Shown piece after piece: positions 7,960 to 18,381 of a stretch of DNA of 26,373 nt. The DNA is taken from assembly GCA_900542965.1 (NCBI GenBank), contig UQPY01000030.1, positions 1-26,373 on the forward strand, in the 5' to 3' direction. The position numbers and the translations under genes were made by a program. The notes below the pieces were generated by a model. The model ran no database searches and was not told the DNA's origin. It worked only from the letters and a program-made list of their open reading frames with translations. How positions within the stretch are numbered: the stretch's first letter is position 1; every line of letters starts with the position of its first letter. The stretch is from an uncultured Collinsella sp. Its GTDB lineage: Bacteria; Actinomycetota; Coriobacteriia; Coriobacteriales; Coriobacteriaceae.

Positions 7960-8484
7960 ATGATGGATATCAACACCCTGCTCACACTCGACCTTGCCGA
8001 GTACACCGCTGCACTTGAGGCCCTCGCCGACCAAATGATGCTCGAGGAGCCCCGCGACATCGACCTGATGCGCCGCCGCAAGCTCGACACCGGCCGCGAA
8101 TTCGCCGTCTGGAACTTCACCGTCGGCTACTGCATGAACGCCACCGACGCCCTCTCCCTCCTGCGAGCCCAGGCCAACGAAAACGCCAACGATGGCACCG
8201 CCGACCTCGCAACGATCAACAACAGCGCCGCACGCCTGTGCGACTGGTTCTCGGGCGCCTTCGACGTCACCGGCAAAATGGATGACACCACGGCAATCCT
8301 CGCCCACAGCCGCGACCTCTACGCCCAGGTAGAGACTCACGAACAGTTTGCAGCCCTCACCCGCGCCACCGAGCGCTATCTGGTCCAGCTCCAATTTTGG
8401 GTTGACCGCCAGATTCCCTGGCCGGCTATTAGCGACTTCGTCCACGGCTACCTCCTACGCACAGAGAGCGGCGAGACAAGGTAA
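7960..8484 (+). CDS. Uncharacterised 174-aa protein, partner of the DUF3830 protein
   Basis: I do not recognise a family. The sequence is acidic, mostly helical in character (TLDLAEYTAALEALADQMM, DTTAILAHSRDLYAQVETHEQF), and has no signal peptide, membrane segment or metal-binding motif that I can see. Trp residues occur in pairs of short motifs (AVWNFTVGYCMNA, CDWFSGAFDV, QFWVDRQIPWPAI), which suggests a compact globular helical domain, possibly a chorismate-mutase-like or other all-alpha fold; that is only a guess. GGAGG lies 7 nt before the ATG at 7960; the next codon is also ATG. The 2-nt gap to the upstream stop and a hairpin after the gene point to co-expression with the DUF3830 protein and a shared task. 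Confidence 0.75.
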   Translation: MMDINTLLTLDLAEYTAALEALADQMMLEEPRDIDLMRRRKLDTGREFAVWNFTVGYCMNATDALSLLRAQANENANDGTADLATINNSAARLCDWFSGAFDVTGKMDDTTAILAHSRDLYAQVETHEQFAALTRATERYLVQLQFWVDRQIPWPAISDFVHGYLLRTESGETR

Positions 8485-8539
8485 CCAAGCAAGCAGCACC
8501 GACAACACCCCACCATCGGGATCCAAAGTAAGAATCAGA

Positions 8540-8573
8540 GGGCTGGAGACGCACCCAACAGCGTCCCCAGCCC
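8540..8573 (+). terminator. Hairpin after the DUF3830 operon
   Basis: The arms GGGCTGGAGACGC (8540-8552) and GCGTCCCCAGCCC (8561-8573) pair over 13 bp with one A/C mismatch around an 8-nt loop. It lies 55 nt after the stop at 8484. There is no real T tract, so it may be a weak terminator or a transcript-protecting hairpin. Confidence 0.5.
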
Positions 8574-8626
8574 CTTCGCAAAGTAGAGCACTGTTTCAGT
8601 GGCTTTGAGGCCTATTCGAACCTTTG

Positions 8627-8712
8627 CTATCTCCCAATTTTTGTATTTTTACGACAATATTATCTGCAAATTTTTGTATGATTTTAGGCGATTCTATCTG
8701 TCAATTTTTGTC
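8627..8712. repeat. Three phased direct repeats before the ATPase gene
   Basis: Three 19-nt copies of a CTATCTGTCAATTTTTGTA-like unit start at 8627, 8660 and 8694, that is 33 and 34 nt apart, or close to three helical turns. Each contains AATTTTTGT. The last copy ends 13 nt before the ATPase start codon, so proteins bound here could block its transcription or translation. An operator array is the most natural reading. Confidence 0.75.
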
Positions 8713-8725
8713 ATTTGGGGGTTTA

Positions 8726-10087
8726 ATGCTACGCCGTAAGGTCACTGATAGGCTTTTGAGCTGGAAGAATAACTCCAATAAGGCATTACTCGTTACTGGT
8801 GCGCGTCAGATTGGCAAGAGCTATGCGATTCGCGCGTTTGGACAAAGCAACTACGCTTCGTATTTTGAGGTCAATTTACTACTCGATGTCGAAGCAAGGA
8901 ATGCACTTGTTGGCGCAAAGAACTCCGTTGACTTTATCAACCGTGTAGCCCTTCTTGCGGATGCGCCGCTTGTTGAGGGCGATACGCTTGTCTTTGTCGA
9001 TGAGATTCAGGAGTATCCGCAGATCGTTACACTCATGAAGGCGTTGGTCGAGGATGGGCGCTTTAGCTATGTCTTCTCGGGGTCTATGCTTGGGACTGAG
9101 TTTAAGGGGGTCTCTTCTTTTCCGGTGGGGTATGTAGAGCACATTGTTATGCGCCCGATGGATTTTGAAGAGTTTTGTTGGGCAAACAGCGTTAGCGAGA
9201 ATGTGCTTGCAGGCATTCGCAGCTGCCTTGTCGAGAAACATCCTGTCGAAAACTATATTCATGAGGCGATGCTCAAGAACTATAGAGCTTATATCGTTTG
9301 CGGCGGCATGCCGGAGGTCGTTCAGAATTATATTGATTCGGGTTATTCGCTCGTGAGCACACGTGAGCTTCAAACTCAGCTGGTCGATCAGTACAAAAGC
9401 GATATCTCAAAATATGCATCGACTCGAGCGTTTAACGTTCGGTCGATTTTTGAGCAAATTCCCGTTCAGCTTGAGGCGGAGTCTCATCGCTTTGTTGTTT
9501 CGTCTCTGGGTGAGGGAGCTCGCCTTAAAAAATATGAGCAGGATTTCCTGTGGCTTGTTAACGCAGGTGTTGGATTGATGGTCGCCAGGGTGACGGAGCC
9601 ACGGAGTCCTCTCAAGAGGACGGAGAAAACGACGGCCTTCAAACTATATGAGTCTGATACGGGCATGCTCGCATCGCGGTACCCCGGCAGCACCGCACGC
9701 GCTGTCTATCTTGATATGAAAACTCCCAACCTTGGTGGTCTCTATGAGAACGTGGTCGCGCAGGAACTTGTTGCCCTCGGGGCGGATGCATGGTACTACC
9801 AAACGCGTGAGGTCGGTGAAGTTGACTTTGTGATCGAAGGCGCCCACGGGCACGTTGTCCCAATCGAGGTCAAATCGGGCAAGAAAGTTCGAGCGCACGC
9901 GGCCCTCGATCGTCTGATGAGTGTGGGCGAGTACAAAATTCCCGAGGCCGTTGTACTAAGCCACGAGAATCTCAGCAAAGAGGGCAAGGTTCTGTACGTT
10001 CCAATCTACATGACGTTTTGTCTCGATGAGTTTATGGAAAAGGATGACCCCAATAACGATTTCTCGTTCGCGCCCATATCTCTCTAG
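8726..10087 (+). CDS. AAA_14/DUF4143 family ATP-binding protein
   Basis: This is a 453-aa P-loop ATPase of the AAA_14 plus DUF4143 family, common in multiple copies in gut bacteria and archaea; its cellular role is unsettled. Walker A is GARQIGKS (residues 25-32) and Walker B is TLVFVDEIQ (87-95). The C-terminal domain has a PD-(D/E)XK-like pattern: EVDF with Asp367, then PIEVKSG with Glu381 and Lys383, so a nuclease-like fold is likely although activity is unproven. I chose the ATG at 8726, which starts the conserved MLRRK stretch and has GGGGG 5 nt upstream; the frame opens earlier at 8624 but runs through the direct repeats. Base composition is visibly lower in G+C than in its neighbours, which suggests acquisition by transfer. 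The gene stands alone. Confidence 0.88.
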   Translation: MLRRKVTDRLLSWKNNSNKALLVTGARQIGKSYAIRAFGQSNYASYFEVNLLLDVEARNALVGAKNSVDFINRVALLADAPLVEGDTLVFVDEIQEYPQIVTLMKALVEDGRFSYVFSGSMLGTEFKGVSSFPVGYVEHIVMRPMDFEEFCWANSVSENVLAGIRSCLVEKHPVENYIHEAMLKNYRAYIVCGGMPEVVQNYIDSGYSLVSTRELQTQLVDQYKSDISKYASTRAFNVRSIFEQIPVQLEAESHRFVVSSLGEGARLKKYEQDFLWLVNAGVGLMVARVTEPRSPLKRTEKTTAFKLYESDTGMLASRYPGSTARAVYLDMKTPNLGGLYENVVAQELVALGADAWYYQTREVGEVDFVIEGAHGHVVPIEVKSGKKVRAHAALDRLMSVGEYKIPEAVVLSHENLSKEGKVLYVPIYMTFCLDEFMEKDDPNNDFSFAPISL

Positions 10088-10148
10088 CCATTTGAATCTG
10101 CAATCCAGCCCCGTCCACGCATCAATGCATTTCCCAAGGTGCTGCGCG

Positions 10149-10251
10149 TTTCGCGGCAAAGCCGCGAAAAAGCAAAGGGATAAGAAGCCGCAACAACCCC
10201 GCCCCCCATCCATCCCCAAAGCAACGCGCCTTTCGCGGCAAAGCCGCGAAA
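10149..10251. repeat. Twin 21-nt palindromes (REP-like)
   Basis: Two identical 21-nt palindromes lie at 10149-10169 and 10231-10251. Each consists of the arms TTTCGCGGC and GCCGCGAAA around an AAA loop. The flanks are also loosely similar, so the two form a degenerate tandem unit of about 82 nt. They sit between the ATPase and the nifJ terminator in an otherwise geneless stretch of about 370 nt. The form is typical of bacterial interspersed palindromic repeats. Confidence 0.75.
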
Positions 10252-10322
10252 CAGCGACCGGGACAAAAGGCCCCACCAACCACGTCCTTCATTCAGCCAC
10301 ACAATCCAAGGACGTAGTCGTA

Positions 10323-10447
10323 GCAGGATCTGAGGGCTGACCTTCGCGGACACTCCGCAGGACGAAAGAACCCCCGCCGCACGTAGTGCGCAGCGGGGGT
10401 TCTTTCATGTCCGAGGACGTCCGCGAAGGTCAGCCCTCAGATCCTGC
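10323..10447. terminator. Bidirectional terminator nested inside a long inverted repeat
   Basis: The inner hairpin pairs GAAAGAACCCCCGC (10364-10377) with GCGGGGGTTCTTTC (10393-10406) and has a small GCAC/GTGC stem in its loop. Both strands end in TTCTTTC, so it can stop the convergent nifJ and ATPase transcripts. It is enclosed by perfect 29-nt inverted arms at 10323-10351 and 10419-10447. The right arm ends 10 nt before the nifJ stop codon. Confidence 0.8.
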
Positions 10448-10457
10448 GGTGAGAGAC

Positions 10458-13997
<3,540 letters not shown>

Positions 13998-14029
13998 ATA
14001 CCCCTCTCCTCTCATATAGGTATACAGGC

Positions 14030-14045
14030 CCCGGCGATCGCCGGG
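14030..14045. repeat. 16-bp perfect palindrome in the nifJ leader
   Basis: CCCGGCGATCGCCGGG is fully self-complementary and lies 33 nt upstream of the nifJ start codon, before its ribosome binding site. It could be an operator or an RNA hairpin in the leader. Confidence 0.4.
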
Positions 14046-14278
14046 ATATTGGCGTGATGGGATTTTCGTTGTTGCTTCCAATCATCTGGCAGGCGGACTC
14101 AGCAGCAGGTACATGGCGTGGAGAGAAGGCATGCCAAGGCGAGGAGGGCTGCACGCGCTCCACAGGCCCAGCTACCCGTCTTGCACATGACCGAGCGCCG
14201 CAAAGGCCGCATGTCGGATGCTCCCGGGCACGCCCCGGCGATGGGAAGCGCCCGCAACGGAAATCCGCATGCGGGTTT

Positions 14279-14337
14279 ATTGTACCCCGCCGTCAGGCCA
14301 TATTTCGGCAAATATAGGTGGGCGGTAAAGGTTTACC
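14279..14337 (-). promoter_or_regulatory. Candidate nifJ promoter region
   Basis: On the minus strand TACAAT (14284-14279) is a good -10, but no good -35 lies 17 nt upstream. Just upstream are two symmetric motifs: ATATTT and AAATAT spaced by 4 nt (14300-14315) and GGTAAA with TTTACC spaced by 2 nt (14324-14337), which could be regulator sites. The 14046-14358 gap otherwise holds nothing that I recognise, and starting here implies a leader of roughly 270 nt. Confidence 0.3.
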
Positions 14338-14358
14338 TTAGGTGACTGCCGGGAGCAA

Positions 14359-14448
14359 AAATGATCCCTTGGGGACGGAGGAAAACGGATCGCCGGGGTC
14401 GAACACCTCTTCGGCGATCCGTTTTCCTCCGTCCCCAAGGGATCATTT
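14359..14448. repeat. 37-bp perfect inverted repeat, GGGGAC family, likely also a terminator
   Basis: The arms at 14359-14395 and 14412-14448 are perfectly complementary over 37 bp around a 16-nt loop. The outer part reads AAATGATCCCTTGGGGACGG. On the minus strand the stem runs into TTTTTGC, 11 nt after the FHA gene stop, so it can terminate the kinase-FHA operon. Such a long error-free stem suggests a mobile palindromic element (REP/MITE-like) rather than a simple terminator. The 9-mer TTGGGGACG is shared with the repeat at 5767-5850. Confidence 0.85.
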
Positions 14449-14459
14449 GGCAGGACTGG

Positions 14460-15398
14460 CTAGAGGGCGCCGAGGAGGATGGCGTAGGCGGTGGATTCGC
14501 CGAGTTTGAGCTCGTCGCCGGGGTTGAGCTGGGCGGAGCGGCCAGGCTCTACTTGAATACACACACTCGTGGCCCCGTTTACCACCACGGTGCCGTTCGT
14601 AGACGACAGGTCCTCGACAAACCATGTGCCAGAATCGTCGCACCAGATATGGGCATGGCGGGCCGAGACGTCGTCGCCGACGTCGGTGATGTCGCCTTCC
14701 CCCGTCGCCAGCGCGCCGATCTCGACGCCTTCCTCGCTCGGCTGAATCCAGCGCGGGGCGCTCACCACGTAGCCGTTTTGCACGCGCAGCAGTCCCAGCG
14801 GATGCGCGGGCGCGACCTCGTGCTCGCCCGCGACCGAAGATGTGCTCAGCGAGCGCGGGGTCGATGTGGCACCGCCGCAAGTCGCGTGCGCATAGTCGAT
14901 GGCATAGGTCACCGAGGATCGAACATCTGCCGAGCAGCCGACGGCGACAAACAGTACCAGGATGGCCTCGGCGCGCTCGGCGGGCATGAGCTCAGCCGCC
15001 TGCGACAGGCGCTCGAGCGCATTGCGATAGAGATTCGTGTCCTGGTGGCATTCCTCGAGTGCGCGCACCATGGACTCGCCAGCGGGGCCGCACACCATAT
15101 TGGTCACGGCCGCGGCGTCCATGGGATTGCGACGGCGCAGGGCCAGCTGCGACATAATGCGCGCGGCCGAGGTTCCGTAATCGGCAAAATAACGTTCCTG
15201 CAGCGTGCCGACCGGCGCGCGCACGATAAAGCGCGAAACCCAGGAGCGATCGGCGGCACGGCTCTGCGGACTACGGCCGTCGGCGAGCGGGCGGCTCGAG
15301 AGTACCAGGCCGCACAGTTCGATATGGCTCAGGTGCGCTGCGCGCTTAAAGATGTCAAACATTGCCCCGCACGGGGTGAGCTCAGCTTGAGAAGCCAT
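14460..15398 (-). CDS. FHA-domain protein of the kinase operon
   Basis: The product is 312 aa. The C-terminal 90 or so residues form a forkhead-associated domain, which binds phosphothreonine: VSARHAHIW has the conserved Ser and His, and FVEDLSSTNGTVV has the STNG loop. The first 200 residues (VSRFIVRAPVGTLQERYF, ARIMSQLALRRRNP, ALEECHQDTNLYRNALERL) are helical, and I do not recognise them; no membrane segment or signal peptide is visible. The ATG at 15398 has AGGAGGG about 7 nt upstream, lies 3 nt after the kinase stop, and the ribosome site sits inside the kinase 3' end, so the two are translationally linked. It is probably a cytosolic reader or substrate of the kinase next to it. The operon ends with the hairpin at 14359-14448. 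Confidence 0.88.
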   Translation of the reverse strand: MASQAELTPCGAMFDIFKRAAHLSHIELCGLVLSSRPLADGRSPQSRAADRSWVSRFIVRAPVGTLQERYFADYGTSAARIMSQLALRRRNPMDAAAVTNMVCGPAGESMVRALEECHQDTNLYRNALERLSQAAELMPAERAEAILVLFVAVGCSADVRSSVTYAIDYAHATCGGATSTPRSLSTSSVAGEHEVAPAHPLGLLRVQNGYVVSAPRWIQPSEEGVEIGALATGEGDITDVGDDVSARHAHIWCDDSGTWFVEDLSSTNGTVVVNGATSVCIQVEPGRSAQLNPGDELKLGESTAYAILLGAL

Positions 15399-15401
15399 GG
15401 C

Positions 15402-17234
15402 TTAGCCCTCCTTGGTCGCAGAGATAGTGTCGGATGCTTCGGCCGGCCCGCCAAAGGCGCGGGCAGCCGCGGCTCCGCCGGCAAGCGGCGTCGCCATGGG
15501 AATTTTCGCACGTCGTGCTGACACGACGGGAAGCTCAAAGGCAAACCCCATCGCCAGCAAAAACCACGTGAGCGCATAGGTTGCAATTATGGCGGACACC
15601 AGGCCACCCGCCACGGCATGCTGGGAAAACACGGCACATGCGAGTGCGACCAGAGCCGGAACCTCGCAGGCGGAAAGGGCCAACACGCCCTGCAGGAACC
15701 CCGCGCGGCGATTGCGCGCCAAGGCTCCGGCGGCAATGCCCGCCACGCCCGGCAGCGCCAACGCCAGCGCGGCGATAATGGCCGGCAGCCTCCCAGACCA
15801 CATAAGCGGTCCCGCGGCAATCGTCACATGGGCGCCCGACGCCAACAGCGCCGCTGATACCACGACCACAGCCCAAAGCACGCCGCATGCCACCGTCGCA
15901 CCAACCATCGCCGCACGCCGGGCTGCATGCCCCGACACCTCCATCGGGCACGGCATGAGCGGCTCGGCGCGAAGCGAGCGGGCGACATTTTGCGCATAGT
16001 GGTCGCAAAATGCCGAGAGCGCCGCCTCCACCGCAGCCGGCTCGGGACGATCTTCCTGATGGCAGGACAGGCAGGCCATCACCACATCGAACAGCTGAGC
16101 GTCGACAAACGCCAGCGCATCGCGCAGATCCTCGGAATTTGGATCGAGCCCCAGCTGCTGAGCCTGTTCGGCCGCGGCAAGTGCCACATCGGGCTCGCGT
16201 CGCAGCAGCTGCGTCAAGTCGCAGCCGGGCGCGTGGGCGCCGACGGGATAATCGGGCAGCGTATCCATCTTGAGGCGATAAGGGCTGGCGATATCGCGCG
16301 TCTTTTTGCGCGAGCCCGACGCACCCGGCGCTACTTCGTACGGCGCGACACCGGCGATGAGCTCGTAGACCGTACTCGCCGCTGCATAGACATCGATCGC
16401 CGGCGACATGCGAAGCATGCGCAGGTCGGGGATATCGTCGGTGAGCATCTCGGGCGGGGCGTAGGCCACCGTCGCACGGCGCAACGTGGCATAGCGTTCG
16501 GTAAACGACGCCTTGCCGCCGGTGCCGGCCACCGCAGAGGCGGGCTCGAGCGCCAGAGACGAGCCAAAATCGATCAAGCACAGGTCGAAGGTGCCTTCGG
16601 CAAGCTGTCGGTCGAGCGGCAGGCGCGCCGTGCGCACCATAATATTAGCGGGCGAGATATCGCGGTGGACAAAACCCTCGCCCACCAAGCTCATGCGGCA
16701 GAGCAGATCGAACAGGTCGCGACCCAGGCGCGCCGCCACGAGTGGCGACAGACGCCCGGCATCGTCCACGGCAAGGCGCGAGCGCAGGCGAGCGAGCGTC
16801 TCGCCCTCGACCCACTCCATGACAATCGCGGGCACGCCGTCGACCTCGCCCCACCCGTATAGGCGGGGAAAGCCCTTAAGGCCCGAAAGAGCACGATGGC
16901 ATTCATATTCCTCACGAAACGCTGCCTTGAACTTGGTGACCAGCGCCTCGTGGGCGACATCGTCATCAAATTCGTCGCGCATTGGCAAGATGAGCTGCTT
17001 GAGCGCCACGGCCTCGCCCTGCGCGTTGACGGCACGCGTCACACGGCCGATACCGCCACGGCGCATGGTGGCATCGTCGGCAAACAGCATCGTAAAACGA
17101 CGCAGATAGGCAGGCAGTTCGTCCTGACCGAGCGCAATGGCCGGCTCAAACCCGTCGACACGCGCCAGGCGCAAGCCGACCATGGGATCGCGACCGAGCG
17201 ATTGTGGTGTGGTGGATGCAAGATCGGTCATCAT
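15402..17234 (-). CDS. Membrane Ser/Thr protein kinase (PknB-like catalytic domain)
   Basis: A 610-aa Hanks-type kinase with its catalytic domain at about residues 50-410. Visible motifs: a Gly-rich loop near RRGGIGRVTRAV, Lys79 in VALKQL, HRDISPANIM with Asp192 and Asn197, IDFGSS with Asp222, and YAPPEML in the activation segment. Residues about 444-568 hold four hydrophobic spans (VLWAVVVVSAALLASG, LPAIIAALALALPGVAGI, LVALACAVFS, TWFLLAMGFAF), so it is anchored at its C-terminus with no extracellular PASTA domain. The start ATG overlaps the upstream stop (ATGA), which implies coupling; no strong ribosome site of its own is seen, and ATG codons at 17234 and 17231 are equally possible. Between an exported protein and an FHA protein, it likely relays an envelope signal by phosphorylating the FHA protein or other targets. 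Confidence 0.9.
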   Translation of the reverse strand: MMTDLASTTPQSLGRDPMVGLRLARVDGFEPAIALGQDELPAYLRRFTMLFADDATMRRGGIGRVTRAVNAQGEAVALKQLILPMRDEFDDDVAHEALVTKFKAAFREEYECHRALSGLKGFPRLYGWGEVDGVPAIVMEWVEGETLARLRSRLAVDDAGRLSPLVAARLGRDLFDLLCRMSLVGEGFVHRDISPANIMVRTARLPLDRQLAEGTFDLCLIDFGSSLALEPASAVAGTGGKASFTERYATLRRATVAYAPPEMLTDDIPDLRMLRMSPAIDVYAAASTVYELIAGVAPYEVAPGASGSRKKTRDIASPYRLKMDTLPDYPVGAHAPGCDLTQLLRREPDVALAAAEQAQQLGLDPNSEDLRDALAFVDAQLFDVVMACLSCHQEDRPEPAAVEAALSAFCDHYAQNVARSLRAEPLMPCPMEVSGHAARRAAMVGATVACGVLWAVVVVSAALLASGAHVTIAAGPLMWSGRLPAIIAALALALPGVAGIAAGALARNRRAGFLQGVLALSACEVPALVALACAVFSQHAVAGGLVSAIIATYALTWFLLAMGFAFELPVVSARRAKIPMATPLAGGAAAARAFGGPAEASDTISATKEG

Positions 17235-18136
17235 AGGGCAAGCGCCGCCACGTTATTGTTGAAGTTACCGAGCGCGACGTCATCATCGCCGTAATGGCCG
17301 ACCCATTGACATAGGTTGGTGTAACAGCCCCACAGATTGGCATACTGCTGATACCACTTTGACCGGGGCGAGAATGTCTGACGACCGAACTCGGCTCGAA
17401 TGACAAACATCTCCCCGACCAGGCTGTCGCACGGCCTGGGATCTCCCGTAGAGTTATAGGTCGAGACCACGTCATTGGCACGAGAAACATAGCCGTCGAG
17501 CATGTTGTACTTGGTCACAAGCCAACTGTGAATGCTCTCTTCCTCAGCAGCGGAAAGGCCGCCGGAGTTTGCATCGTTGTCAGCGTTGCCGCCCGTCGAG
17601 CCGCCGTTTCCAGACCCTCCGGCAGAGGAACCCGACCCAGAGCCGCCGCCCGAACTCGACGAATCCGAGCCGGAGCCAGAAGTATCCGAGCTACTGGGCT
17701 TTCCGGACTGCTGGGCGTCCTGCTCCTTCTGCCGCTCGACCTTATTCACCGTTGCCGTCACGCTATTGTTGGACAACCGATCGATGATCTTGGTGTTGGT
17801 GAGCACGATGGTTTTGCCATTGGCAAGCGTGACTTCGTTGTCCGGGGCCTCGGCGCCGTCCGCGTCGTCGGCGCCAAACACAATATGCGCGACCACACTT
17901 GCCCAAGCATATCCAGTCGTGGTGCCCAGATCACTTTTGACCTCATGCCCCACGCGCGGTTCGCGTGCGGCATGTGCCTGCATCATGGACGGCACGGTCA
18001 TGCCATAGGCAGAAACGCCAGCTATGACCAGCACCAGCGAGCAAGACAGCAGTGCGTACGCCCGCGGCGCCAAGCCCAGTCGGCGTCGCATGCGCACCGC
18101 GGCGCCGCGCTTTGTCTGAGTGCCACCGGGCCGCAT
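17231..18136 (-). CDS. Exported protein with Ser/Gly-rich linker, first gene of the kinase operon
   Basis: The product is 301 aa. An Arg-rich N-terminus (about 1-25) leads to one hydrophobic stretch (27-47, ALLSCSLVLVIAGVSAYG), and a possible signal peptidase site follows MQAHA near residue 57, so it is secreted or anchored with the rest outside. After a region with VTLANGKTIVLTNTKIIDRL (about 102-121) comes a Ser/Gly/Asn linker (about 143-193), then a helical C-terminal domain with Cys236, Cys271 and Cys276 and many aromatic residues. I do not recognise the family. I chose the ATG at 18136 because GGAGGAG lies 6 nt upstream; in-frame ATGs at 18193 and 18229 have none. Its stop overlaps the kinase start by 4 nt. 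It could be the sensor or a substrate of that kinase. Confidence 0.82.
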   Translation of the reverse strand: MRPGGTQTKRGAAVRMRRRLGLAPRAYALLSCSLVLVIAGVSAYGMTVPSMMQAHAAREPRVGHEVKSDLGTTTGYAWASVVAHIVFGADDADGAEAPDNEVTLANGKTIVLTNTKIIDRLSNNSVTATVNKVERQKEQDAQQSGKPSSSDTSGSGSDSSSSGGGSGSGSSAGGSGNGGSTGGNADNDANSGGLSAAEEESIHSWLVTKYNMLDGYVSRANDVVSTYNSTGDPRPCDSLVGEMFVIRAEFGRQTFSPRSKWYQQYANLWGCYTNLCQWVGHYGDDDVALGNFNNNVAALAL

Positions 18137-18151
18137 GCGTTCTCCTCCAAC

Positions 18152-18180
18152 AAAAACACGCCGCTCGGGAGCGGCGCATT
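18152..18180 (-). terminator. Terminator-like hairpin in the leader of the kinase operon
   Basis: On the minus strand CGCCGCT and AGCGGCG (18176-18170 and 18165-18159) form a 7-bp core around CCCG, extended to about 11 pairs by two wobble and two A-T pairs. It is followed by TGTTTTTGTT, and the ribosome binding site GGAGGAG starts one base later. It is therefore both a textbook intrinsic terminator and part of the leader, so it may act as an attenuator. Confidence 0.7.
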
Positions 18181-18314
18181 CATTCGAATCCATATTTGAG
18201 TGTATCAGCGAACCCAAAAGGTTGCGCAACGAATGGGCAAATTAAGGATGCGAGTGGAAGCATCCATGCGATAAGCGGATACAAAGCATCTTTGTTGCAC
18301 AACAAACTTACAGT

Positions 18315-18344
18315 CGCACGGGGAAATTATGACTACCCCGTGCG
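18315..18344 (-). terminator. Hairpin downstream of recR
   Basis: The arms CGCACGGGG (18315-18323) and CCCCGTGCG (18336-18344) form a perfect 9-bp stem with a 12-nt loop, 38 nt beyond the recR stop on the minus strand. The sequence after it is only mildly T-rich, so termination is likely but not certain. Confidence 0.45.
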
Positions 18345-18381
18345 TCGCGAGGAAAACATACGGCAGGAGCAGGCTCGCCAC

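Noticed and set aside
8726..10087. Toxin-antitoxin or phage-defence assignment for the AAA_14/DUF4143 protein
   Set aside because: There is no partner gene or defence neighbours, and the family has no agreed function, so only the family name is supported.
10149..10251. CRISPR array
   Set aside because: There are only two palindromic copies with one 61-nt interval, no further regular repeats and no cas genes.
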